Positions 1 through 6,062 of a DNA stretch of 8,565 nt are shown here, one piece after another. Numbering within the stretch: the first letter of the stretch is position 1; every line of letters starts with the position of its first letter. Source of the stretch: Nitrospirota bacterium (GTDB lineage: Bacteria > Nitrospirota > 9FT-COMBO-42-15 > HDB-SIOI813); the NCBI GenBank assembly GCA_023248365.1, contig JAHFER010000057.1, forward strand, positions 1-8,565. Direction: 5' to 3'. The notes below the pieces were generated by a model. That model saw only the letters and a program-made list of their open reading frames with translations. It ran no database searches and was not told the origin of the DNA. The position numbers and the translations under genes were made by a program.

Positions 1-2112
1 AATAGACTGTGGCGCCACACCACTTCTGAAGGCAAGTGATATCAGCCTTCCTATTGCCTCATTTTGCGAGCCTTCGCAACCGCCTGCCTTACCCATATTA
101 CAGAATACCTCAAAAGGCCATCCCTTCTCATCCTCATTAATAGTTACATAAAGATCACCGCAGGAGGTCTTCATCTTATTCGTTACACCGGTTGTAATCT
201 TAGGTCTCGGTTTGGGATGAATAATGTGGGGGGCTGGCTGCTCATTTGGTATGGGGGATATTGGGGATATCTGCCTCTCTTCTTCCTCAATTTTCTGACT
301 TCTGGCCTCTGACCTCTGAATTATTGCCTCTAATGCCTGACGTTTTTCCTCTGACTTATTATCTGCTGACTTCTTACTGGTTCCCACATTCATTACCTGT
401 TCTGAGCGGCTTCCATCCCTGTAAACCGTAATCCCCTTACATCCAAGCTTGAACGCAAGTATATAGGACTTCTTCACATCCTCAGCCGTTGCATCTTTTG
501 AGAGATTTATAGTCTTTGATACTGCGCTGTCTGTATACTCCTGAAATGCAGCCTGCATACGAACATGCCATTCAGGTGATACATCATGGGCTGTGGCATA
601 TATGGCCTGCCACTTCTCCGGCACTCCGTCCAATCCCCTTACAGAACCATGATTTGCTATTATCTTATCAACCAGATCACTGCTCCAGAAGCCCTCTGTC
701 TTCGCCACATCAAGAAAACTGTCAAATACGTATGGCAGATGCTCGCCGCCCATTACATTCTTATACCATATAAGGGAAAACTCAGGCTCACAACCTCCTG
801 ATGTATCTGCAATCATACTGATGGTACCGGTAGGGGCCACTGTAGTTATATAGGCATTCCGTATCCTCCTGCCCTCTTTTTCATAAACAGAACCTTCCCA
901 GTTAGGAAATGCACCGCGCTGCTGGGAAAGCCTTTCAGATTCATTATGCCCTATATCATGTATAAACCTCATTACACTCCGGGCAGTCTTGATACCTTCC
1001 ATAGAATCATACGGGATACCGAGCTTGAAGAGCATCCTTGAGAAACCCATTATACCAAGCCCTATCTTTCTGTTACCTTTTGTAATCTTTTCTATCGCCG
1101 CTATGGGATAATGGTTCAGGTCTATAACATTATCAAGGAAGTGTACAGACCTGCGTACTGTGCGTTCAAGCCTGTCCCAGTCAATAACATAAATGCCGTC
1201 AACAGGCGTTACATGTAATTCAAGATTTATACTCCCGAGATTACAGGACTCATAAGGTAAAAGCGGCTGTTCGCCACACGGGTTTGTAGCCTCTATTGTG
1301 CCGATATTGGGAGTCGGATTGGCCCTGTTTGTGGTGTCTATAAAAAACAGACCAGGCTCACCATTTCTCCACGCATTAGCAGCAATCTTGTTGAACACAT
1401 CACTTGCCGAAAGCGTAGATACAATCTCTCCTGTTCTTGGATTTAAAAGTTCGTAGTCCTCACCTTTTTCAAGCGCCTCCATAAACCTGTCTGTGATTGC
1501 CACACTTATATTAAAGTTAGATATCTCATTATCCTTAGATTTACAATCTATAAAATCATGAATATCCGGGTGGTCCACTCTTAGTATCCCCATATTCGCC
1601 CCGCGCCTTGTTCCGCCCTGCTTTACTGCCTCAGTCGCGTGATTGAATACCTTCATGAAAGACACAGGACCTGATGCAACACCGCCTGTAGTACGCACCA
1701 CATCGTTTTTGGGCCTGAGCTTCGTAAAGGAAAATCCAGTCCCGCCGCCTGATTTATGGATAATTGCCGCTTGTTTTACGGATTCAAAGATCCCTTCCAT
1801 TGAATCCTCAACAGGCAATACAAAACATGCTGAAAGTTGCTGCAACTCCCTGCCCGCATTCATAAGCGTAGGAGAATTGGGGAGAAACTCCTTTCGAACC
1901 ATCATCCTGTAGAACTCTTCTTCAGTCCTGACAATATCTGCATCAGGATTATAGGTGAGATCCGCCTTTGCAATATTCCTTGCAACCCTCCTGAACAAAT
2001 CCACAGGAGTCTCAACCACCTGCCCTTTGTCATTTTTTGCAAGATACCGTTTCTCAAGAACCTTCATAGCGTTCTGAGAAAGCAGAGGCTCTACAATTTC
2101 TTTTGTTGGCAT
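1..2112 (-). CDS. nrdJ: Class II (vitamin B12-dependent) ribonucleotide reductase, C-terminus missing
   Basis: The enzyme reduces ribonucleotides to deoxyribonucleotides in the cytoplasm, using adenosylcobalamin to generate the thiyl radical. 704 codons are visible and the frame is open to the window edge. It starts at ATG 2112, preceded by a GGGGGA ribosome-binding site at 2118-2123. Residues 10-90 form the N-terminal RNR domain, and no ATP-cone precedes it. The catalytic barrel shows Cys96 (LSACF) and Cys290 (ESCNLGS) as the expected redox pair. Asn277, Cys279 and Glu281 (NPCGE) are the radical-site triad, and PTGTIS lies at 427-432. A low-complexity linker (about 580-640) leads into a TSCPD-type domain (from Thr649, ending EAIGRLISLAFRSGV). 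The C-terminal cysteine tail that re-reduces the active site would lie beyond the window. The family call is firm. Whether the substrate is a di- or triphosphate cannot be read from the sequence. Confidence 0.97.
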   Translation of the reverse strand, partial: MPTKEIVEPLLSQNAMKVLEKRYLAKNDKGQVVETPVDLFRRVARNIAKADLTYNPDADIVRTEEEFYRMMVRKEFLPNSPTLMNAGRELQQLSACFVLPVEDSMEGIFESVKQAAIIHKSGGGTGFSFTKLRPKNDVVRTTGGVASGPVSFMKVFNHATEAVKQGGTRRGANMGILRVDHPDIHDFIDCKSKDNEISNFNISVAITDRFMEALEKGEDYELLNPRTGEIVSTLSASDVFNKIAANAWRNGEPGLFFIDTTNRANPTPNIGTIEATNPCGEQPLLPYESCNLGSINLELHVTPVDGIYVIDWDRLERTVRRSVHFLDNVIDLNHYPIAAIEKITKGNRKIGLGIMGFSRMLFKLGIPYDSMEGIKTARSVMRFIHDIGHNESERLSQQRGAFPNWEGSVYEKEGRRIRNAYITTVAPTGTISMIADTSGGCEPEFSLIWYKNVMGGEHLPYVFDSFLDVAKTEGFWSSDLVDKIIANHGSVRGLDGVPEKWQAIYATAHDVSPEWHVRMQAAFQEYTDSAVSKTINLSKDATAEDVKKSYILAFKLGCKGITVYRDGSRSEQVMNVGTSKKSADNKSEEKRQALEAIIQRSEARSQKIEEEERQISPISPIPNEQPAPHIIHPKPRPKITTGVTNKMKTSCGDLYVTINEDEKGWPFEVFCNMGKAGGCEGSQNEAIGRLISLAFRSGVAPQSI
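254..271. repeat. 9-bp tandem duplication in the nrdJ linker
   Basis: Two consecutive copies of GGGGATAT(T/C) on the plus strand. Because the unit is a multiple of three, it reads on the minus strand as Ile-Ser-Pro repeated. It lies in the non-catalytic linker of NrdJ between the barrel and the TSCPD domain, where length changes should be tolerated. Probably a slippage product. Confidence 0.6.
295..322. repeat. Heptanucleotide tandem repeat inside nrdJ
   Basis: Four consecutive 7-base units read on the plus strand as CTGACTT, CTGGCCT, CTGACCT and CTGAATT. The period is seven and not a multiple of three, so on the coding (minus) strand each unit is read in a different frame. The tract encodes a charged stretch around residues 597-606 (IQRSEARSQK). 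Looser CTGACTT-like words recur at about 349-355 and 366-372. The array sits in the linker of NrdJ, so it looks like an expanded or inserted simple repeat that stayed in frame. Confidence 0.7.
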
Positions 2113-2195
2113 GGAATTCCCCCTTTTTAATAAAAAAGTTTAATAAAAAATATGGTGAGTTATATTTATGTGATTTATTGATTAAAGTGATGGAA

Positions 2196-2224
2196 AGTGT
2201 ATACCAGACAAAAATCCTTGTCAA
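2196..2224 (-). promoter_or_regulatory. Sigma-70-type promoter of nrdJ
   Basis: On the minus strand a perfect -35 box TTGACA (2219-2224) is followed by a 17-bp spacer and a -10 box TACACT (2196-2201, four of six consensus bases). The predicted start of transcription is near 2189, giving a leader of roughly 75 nt before the nrdJ ATG. No NrdR-box palindrome was found around it. Confidence 0.6.
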
Positions 2225-2273
2225 GAAGAAATTTCTATATGTTGTGATTTTTTTTCATGCATACCCGCTATTT

Positions 2274-2328
2274 TGTGGATTACCTGAGGAAAAGCTGTGG
2301 ATAAGTTGTGGAAAAGCTGTGGACTACT
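2274..2328 (-). repeat. Five phased 11-bp repeats containing DnaA boxes
   Basis: Five direct 11-bp units start at 2274, 2285, 2296, 2307 and 2318. On the plus strand they begin TGTGGATTA, TGAGGAAAA, TGTGGATAA, TGTGGAAAA and TGTGGACTA. On the minus strand the third is TTATCCACA, a perfect DnaA box, and the fourth is TTTTCCACA, which fits the relaxed consensus TTWTNCACA. The first and fifth are one- or two-base variants and the second is degenerate. Units 1-2 and 3-4 form a higher-order 22-bp duplication (18 of 22 bases identical). The 11-bp step puts all sites on nearly the same helical face. The array lies about 50-105 bp upstream of the nrdJ -35 box, oriented with nrdJ. Confidence 0.75.
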
Positions 2329-2567
2329 TAACCCTAAACTTCCAACTTAAATAAGATTGTTAAACTCTGTTTGACAAAATTAAAACACTATGGTATTCAA
2401 TAAATAACTTCGTTTCTGATTCCTTCCAAACTCAAGGTGAGCAAAAAAATTAATAGATCCCTTGAAGAAGAATTAAATATCAAAAATAAAAACTAAAGTT
2501 TTAAATTCAGAAATTAAAATATCTTTTATTCTTGATCCTAATACCCCACTTGAGGAGTTATTTTCTT
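2329..2567. other. AT-rich intergenic stretch before the pilus genes
   Basis: Strongly A/T-rich DNA with no convincing gene, terminator hairpin or RNA gene. It contains the candidate promoter at 2371-2399 and, at its end, the GAGGAG ribosome-binding site (2552-2557) of the fimT-like gene. A 19-residue GTG-started reading frame (2437-2496) and a second open stretch in another frame (about 2477-2567) look weakly protein-like. They have no good start or ribosome-binding site. Confidence 0.5.
2371..2399 (+). promoter_or_regulatory. Candidate promoter for the first minor-pilin set
   Basis: A perfect -35 box TTGACA (2371-2376) is followed by a 17-bp spacer and TATTCA (2394-2399). TATTCA matches only three of six -10 bases, but TGG just before it resembles an extended -10. 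It would leave a leader of about 160 nt before the fimT-like gene. No sigma-54 GG-N10-GC pattern was found on the plus strand in this gap. Confidence 0.35.
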
Positions 2568-3056
2568 ATGAACTCAAAAGGTTTTACATTTTTAGAAGTT
2601 CTATTGGTGCTTTCTATCATAGGAATTTTATCTACTATTGCTGTGTCTGATATTTCCGCATTTACTGATAAATTCAATCTTCAATCAGCGGCAAGACAAA
2701 TATCAACAGACCTGCGGGAGATGAAGATGTTGTCAACCATTGAACGGAGTAATTTAACAGTAGACTTCGATACTGTAAATAATTTTTACGATTTACCCGG
2801 CAGAAGGAGCAACCTTCCGCAGGGAATTAGATTTGGCTTTTCTCCTGGTGTGCTTGGCCCTCCTAATAATCCTGCGGAAACACCGGATACAGACGGGGTA
2901 ACTTTTATCTCAAACAGGGTGTCATTTTATTCTCAGGGGAGCAACAGTTTAGGGACGATTTACATAACTAATGATAGAAATGTGACTATGGCTATAAGCC
3001 TCTCTATCACGGGGAAGATAAAGATATGGAGATGGAACGGGGAGAGATGGGGATGA
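2568..3056 (+). CDS. FimT/GspH-type minor pilin (prepilin)
   Basis: A 162-residue type IV pilus minor pilin, expected to sit in the inner membrane and then in the pilus tip complex. It has a prepilin leader MNSKG followed by FTFLEVLLVLSIIGIL, with Glu at mature position 5 and one N-terminal hydrophobic helix. PilD would cleave and methylate after Gly5. The start at 2568 was chosen over an upstream ATG at 2532 because it gives a normal five-residue leader and has GAGGAG ten bases upstream. After the helix come the AARQISTDLREMKMLS heptad region and a C-terminus ending GKIKIWRWNGERW, both typical of the GspH/FimT fold. Its stop codon overlaps the next start as ATGA, implying translational coupling. 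FimT, FimU and GspH cannot be separated by eye. Confidence 0.88.
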   Translation: MNSKGFTFLEVLLVLSIIGILSTIAVSDISAFTDKFNLQSAARQISTDLREMKMLSTIERSNLTVDFDTVNNFYDLPGRRSNLPQGIRFGFSPGVLGPPNNPAETPDTDGVTFISNRVSFYSQGSNSLGTIYITNDRNVTMAISLSITGKIKIWRWNGERWG

Positions 3057-3418
3057 ATGAAAAGGGCTTCACACTTCTGGAAGTCCTTTTTAGCCTTACT
3101 ATATTTACTGTATGTTCATTGAGTATTGCAGGTATGCTCATCGTTGGTAAAAAGGCTATTGCAAACGGAAATAATTCATTTACTGCTGTTCAGGCTGCAA
3201 AGGCACAGATGGAACTTCTCCGGAGTTCTGCTATCCCGGAAAGCACAAGTGATACTTGTGCCAATCTGTCAGGATCATCTGTAAAGTGTGAATGGTCTGT
3301 AAGAAGGGATGTGCCTGAACAGGGACTCTCTACTATTGATGTTACTTCATCATGGAATGAAGGGGACAGGATCAGGCAGATTGTACTTACAACATTGAGG
3401 TTTAATAGAGATGAGTAG
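3053..3418 (+). CDS. pilV: PilV-type minor pilin, copy 1
   Basis: A 121-residue minor prepilin of the PilV/GspI kind. The leader MNEKG is followed by FTLLEVLFSLTIFTV, with Glu at mature position 5. The ATG at 3053 overlaps the preceding stop and has GGGGAGAG six bases upstream. Earlier in-frame ATGs (3026, 3047) would lengthen the leader and lack a spaced ribosome-binding site. The motif AVQAAKAQMELLRS after the helix matches the PilV region where the helix leaves the membrane. Cys69 and Cys79 in the globular part could form a disulfide loop. It is short for a PilV, with a compact C-terminal domain. It overlaps the following pilW by eight bases. Its paralogue lies at 4822-5220. Confidence 0.85.
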   Translation: MNEKGFTLLEVLFSLTIFTVCSLSIAGMLIVGKKAIANGNNSFTAVQAAKAQMELLRSSAIPESTSDTCANLSGSSVKCEWSVRRDVPEQGLSTIDVTSSWNEGDRIRQIVLTTLRFNRDE

Positions 3419-4184
3419 GGGATATACTCTCATAGAACTTCTCATAACAATGGCGATATTTATCTTTGCCACCCTTACCTTCAGCAGATTCTTTATAGCA
3501 GAACACCATATATATGCAGTGCAGGAGGCGGATACGGAAATGCTTCAAACGTCAAGAAATGTTTTGAATATCTTAAGCCGTGAGCTTATGTTAACAGGAT
3601 ATGGTTTACCCTCTCAAATCAGTGGAATAACCAAATTTAAAAAGGATGAACTTGAGTTCAGAACAAACCTAAGGGATATTACCTCATCAATGGCCTCTGC
3701 GGCAATCCCTGATCAAAATATTCTTCGGGTACAGGATAGTACAGGACGGTCTTTTAAAAAAAATGATGTCATTGTGATATGCGACACCATAACTACACAC
3801 AGGTGCGAAGAGCATACACTTTCTGAAAATGGAACTAATAATGCCATAACCCTTACCTCAGGCATTAATGAGGCATTCCCGGAAGGAAGCAGGATTGATC
3901 TTATAAATACCATCTATTACAGATATAGCGGCTCAAGGAAAGAATTACAGAGAAAGATAGACAGAGGCGTATGGGAATCTATTGCTGATAATATTCCTTC
4001 TGAGGGGCTGATATTCTCATATAAAGATAAATTTAATAACACGCCGGTAAGCTCGTCAGATATATGCAGGATTGATATTATTCTTACTGTGGAAAGCTTC
4101 AGGACAGATGTATATTCTGAGGAAAACAGCGGCTATTGGAGGTCAGGTGCAAAATCTTCTGTCGCACTTAGAAATTATCTATGA
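3411..4184 (+). CDS. pilW: PilW-type minor pilin, copy 1
   Basis: A 257-residue minor prepilin of the PilW/GspJ kind. The leader is only MSRG, then YTLIELLITMAIFIFA, so the mature first residue is Tyr in place of the usual Phe, with Glu at position 5. The family pattern of the post-helix region is clear (TSRNVLNILSRELMLTGYGLP) and aligns with copy 2 (RASLELLERDIRLAGFGVP). Near the end, SSDICRIDIILTV corresponds to the conserved DIRRIRIDL stretch of copy 2. Cys124 and Cys132 are close enough to form a disulfide, and Cys219 is a third. The start overlaps the end of pilV by eight bases. The end overlaps the start chosen for pilX by 38 bases. Compared with copy 2 it is somewhat shorter, and the two are well diverged. 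Confidence 0.87.
   Translation: MSRGYTLIELLITMAIFIFATLTFSRFFIAEHHIYAVQEADTEMLQTSRNVLNILSRELMLTGYGLPSQISGITKFKKDELEFRTNLRDITSSMASAAIPDQNILRVQDSTGRSFKKNDVIVICDTITTHRCEEHTLSENGTNNAITLTSGINEAFPEGSRIDLINTIYYRYSGSRKELQRKIDRGVWESIADNIPSEGLIFSYKDKFNNTPVSSSDICRIDIILTVESFRTDVYSEENSGYWRSGAKSSVALRNYL
4138..4142 (+). promoter_or_regulatory. Ribosome-binding site deciding the pilX GTG start
   Basis: GGAGG inside the end of pilW, four bases before an in-frame GTG at 4147. No other start codon in this frame near the leader has a comparable site. This is the main reason for choosing the GTG over ATG 4072 (113-base overlap, overlong leader) and ATG 4201 (would delete the leader). Confidence 0.55.
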
Positions 4185-4659
4185 CCGCAGCGGAGCCGCG
4201 ATGCTCGTCACACTTCTATTTCTTCTTCTCCTCACAATAATCGGAACTTCATCTCTTTACACCGCATATTCAGAGGCGGTCTTATCAAAGAGTATTGAAG
4301 CAGATGCCAGGGCATTCTACAATGCTGATTCTGCGACAGAGCAAACCCTTTACTGGTTCTATTATCCGGCTCAATTCACCGGTACTCCCGCAGATTTCTT
4401 CAGGAGACGCAGGATTAACAACACATCATTCTTTAACGAAGAAGGGATTAGCCAATATACAGGAACAAAACAGACTCCGGATATCACATATTCAAAAGAT
4501 AATTATACACTAACCGTTTATGCCCCATCTACACCCGGTGCGCTATGTGCCATTACCAGTACAGGAATGTCCGGAAGGATTAAAAGGACAATAACAGTGG
4601 AACTATTTGAAGATGTTTCCGGGATTAAATTACTGCGCGGTACCTGGCGCTTAGACTGA
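4147..4659 (+). CDS. pilX: PilX-type minor pilin, copy 1
   Basis: A 170-residue PilX/GspK-like minor prepilin. From the GTG start the leader is 16 residues, ending DRSG, followed by AAMLVTLLFLLLLTIIG. Mature position 5 is Val and not Glu, as is common for PilX/GspK-type proteins that cap the tip complex. The family signature appears as ARAFYNADSATEQTLYWFY, equivalent to the AFYAAEGAIEYIKG of copy 2. The C-terminal half (ALCAITSTGMSGRIKRTITVEL) is the usual beta-strand ending. The 38-base overlap with pilW is longer than the other overlaps here. This makes the exact start uncertain (alternatives 4072 or a non-canonical start nearer 4174), while the gene itself is secure. It closes set 1. A 162-bp gap with a sigma-54 promoter follows. 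Confidence 0.8.
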   Translation: MQNLLSHLEIIYDRSGAAMLVTLLFLLLLTIIGTSSLYTAYSEAVLSKSIEADARAFYNADSATEQTLYWFYYPAQFTGTPADFFRRRRINNTSFFNEEGISQYTGTKQTPDITYSKDNYTLTVYAPSTPGALCAITSTGMSGRIKRTITVELFEDVSGIKLLRGTWRLD

Positions 4660-4737
4660 AACATTGTGTAAAAGACTTCATACCCATGTAATCCATTCCA
4701 TAAAATAGCCTCTATTCCAAAAACAAAAATCCTTAAT

Positions 4738-4750
4738 TATCAATCAATTA
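4738..4750 (+). promoter_or_regulatory. IHF-type consensus next to the sigma-54 promoter
   Basis: TATCAATCAATTA fits the IHF consensus WATCAANNNNTTR at every specified position and ends five bases before the -24 element. IHF bending commonly assists sigma-54 activators. The site is closer to the promoter than most known examples and the DNA is AT-rich, so a chance match is possible. Confidence 0.4.
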
Positions 4751-4755
4751 CATGC

Positions 4756-4771
4756 TGGCACTTTCATTGCA
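4756..4771 (+). promoter_or_regulatory. Sigma-54 (RpoN) promoter
   Basis: TGGCACTTTCATTGCA matches the -24/-12 consensus TGGCAC-N5-TTGCW exactly, including the invariant GG-N10-GC spacing. It lies about 50 bp before the pilV copy 2 ATG, in the only sizeable gap of the pilus cluster, with the right orientation. Transcription would begin near 4782. In many bacteria pilin genes use RpoN with the PilS-PilR two-component system. A PilR-like activator is the natural candidate here, but no activator site was identified. Confidence 0.82.
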
Positions 4772-4821
4772 CATATGTTCTTTTAAAGGACATTATTAAA
4801 ATTCCCGATGGAGGCTGTGCA

Positions 4822-5220
4822 ATGAAATCCGTATCAAATCAAAAAGGTTTTACCCTCCTTGAACTTCTTATTGCCCTTGCTATTTTATCAGTAGGACTTC
4901 TTGGCTTAGCAGGACTACACATTGCTGCTATCAAGGGGAATGTGAGCGGTTTTAAGTTTAGCGCTGCCAGCGCTGTAGCTCAACAGAGGCTTGAGGAAAT
5001 AAAGGCCCTTGATACAGCATCTTCAGCATTAAGTTCAGGGGTTCATAATGACGGAAACATTATACTTCAGGGTATTACTTATAACAGAAGTTATGCAGTA
5101 TCAGATAATTCGCCCGTCAAGGGCACGAGTACCCTCACATTTACAGTAACATGGGTTGAGCCAATATCCGGTGTGACTCGTACTTCGCGTATTTTTACAC
5201 GTATATTGAAGGGGGCGTGA
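4822..5220 (+). CDS. pilV: PilV-type minor pilin, copy 2
   Basis: A 132-residue PilV/GspI-type minor prepilin. The leader MKSVSNQKG is followed by FTLLELLIALAILSVGLLGLAGL, with Glu at mature position 5. ATG 4822 has GGAGG seven bases upstream. The post-helix segment ASAVAQQRLEEIKAL and the C-terminal TLTFTVTWVEPISGVTRTSRIFTRIL are characteristic of PilV (the family's TVTW strand). Unlike copy 1 it has no cysteine. It is first in the unit driven by the sigma-54 promoter and is followed by pilW with a one-base gap. It is closer to standard PilV in sequence than copy 1. Confidence 0.9.
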   Translation: MKSVSNQKGFTLLELLIALAILSVGLLGLAGLHIAAIKGNVSGFKFSAASAVAQQRLEEIKALDTASSALSSGVHNDGNIILQGITYNRSYAVSDNSPVKGTSTLTFTVTWVEPISGVTRTSRIFTRILKGA

Positions 5221-5221
5221 A

Positions 5222-6052
5222 GTGAACAGTAACAGTAATGGACAGAAAGGGTTTACCCTTATAGAAATTCTTGTAGCCGTTGCGATTCTAAGCATTATCC
5301 TTACCTCCCTGTACAATCTCTTTATCAGCCAGTTTCGGACATTTGAGGCCCAAAGGGATGTCTCAATAACTCAGAGAGACATCAGGGCATCCCTTGAATT
5401 ACTTGAACGTGATATAAGATTGGCAGGATTTGGAGTTCCAAGGGGAACCAATCCAATTGCCTTAGCGCAAAATGGCACATTTGGGAATGCAGCAGACCCG
5501 GATAGTATAAGTATTAATTTCAGCCGGGGCCCGGTTACTTACTTAAGAGCAGGCACAGTTACTCAGCCTGGCAATCAAATACAGGTAAATTCCGTTACAG
5601 ACTTTGTAGTCGGCGATCCCGTAAACATTATAAGCAAATATAACAATAATCTGATAGGCGGTTATGTTATAACTGCCATTAATACGGGTACTAATATATT
5701 GTCATTAAATATTGACCCTACTCCTCAGGGCATAGATACAGGAGATTTTGCTGTAAAGGCTTTTAACACCGTAAGTTATAGTGCTTCTGTTAATGGCGTG
5801 ACCGGCAGGAGAGAACTTATAAGAAATGACGGGTTATCGCAATCTGTTATAGTGGACGGGGTTAATAATTTTCAGCTTTCATATATCCTTAGTAACGGCG
5901 CTGAAACAAGTACTCCGGGAACTCTTTCTGATATAAGACGTATAAGGATAGATCTCATAGCAGCAACAACAAAAGCCGTGGCCAGATCAGGCGGACAGCA
6001 GATACCAAGGGAGCTGGTAACTATAGTCCCTGTGAAGAATATAAGATTGTGA
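5222..6052 (+). CDS. pilW: PilW-type minor pilin, copy 2
   Basis: A 276-residue PilW/GspJ-type minor prepilin starting at GTG 5222, with AAGGGGG about six bases upstream inside the end of pilV. The ten-residue leader ends GQKG, followed by FTLIEILVAVAILSIILTSLY, with Glu at mature position 5. RASLELLERDIRLAGFGVP is the PilW hallmark, and SDIRRIRIDLIAAT near the end is the conserved C-terminal strand. The central part (about residues 100-170: YLRAGTVTQPGNQIQVNS, then GDPVNIIS) resembles the beta-rich insert common in larger PilW proteins. No cysteines are present, in contrast to the three in copy 1. Translational coupling to pilV is likely. Confidence 0.9.
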   Translation: MNSNSNGQKGFTLIEILVAVAILSIILTSLYNLFISQFRTFEAQRDVSITQRDIRASLELLERDIRLAGFGVPRGTNPIALAQNGTFGNAADPDSISINFSRGPVTYLRAGTVTQPGNQIQVNSVTDFVVGDPVNIISKYNNNLIGGYVITAINTGTNILSLNIDPTPQGIDTGDFAVKAFNTVSYSASVNGVTGRRELIRNDGLSQSVIVDGVNNFQLSYILSNGAETSTPGTLSDIRRIRIDLIAATTKAVARSGGQQIPRELVTIVPVKNIRL

Positions 6053-6062
6053 GGAAAATAAT

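Noticed and set aside
64..801. Several plus-strand open frames antisense to nrdJ
   Set aside because: They lie opposite conserved NrdJ sequence, have no ribosome-binding sites or domains, and are explained as shadow frames.
2274..2328. CRISPR-like repetition
   Set aside because: Units are 11 bp in direct tandem with no spacers, and the words match DnaA boxes. A CRISPR array would need repeats over 20 bp separated by unique spacers.
2103..2354. Plus-strand 83-codon open frame across the nrdJ start and the DnaA-box array
   Set aside because: It overlaps the nrdJ start on the opposite strand, the nrdJ promoter and the repeat array. It has no ribosome-binding site and no recognisable domain.
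2113..2567. NrdR box or B12 riboswitch controlling nrdJ
   Set aside because: No ACACTATA-type palindrome pair was seen, only a stray ACACTAT half-site near 2385. The roughly 75-nt leader is too short for a cobalamin riboswitch and no conserved B12-box was recognised.
2532..2567. Upstream ATG extension of the fimT-like gene
   Set aside because: It would make a 17-residue leader and ignore the well-placed GAGGAG before ATG 2568, which gives the standard five-residue leader.
4181..4240. ATGA-coupled start at the pilW stop
   Set aside because: The frame from ATG 4181 ends after 19 codons at a TAA and does not encode the PilX sequence.
4660..4755. Rho-independent terminator closing pilus set 1
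   Set aside because: No GC-rich hairpin followed by a T-run was found, so set 1 transcripts may read through into set 2.
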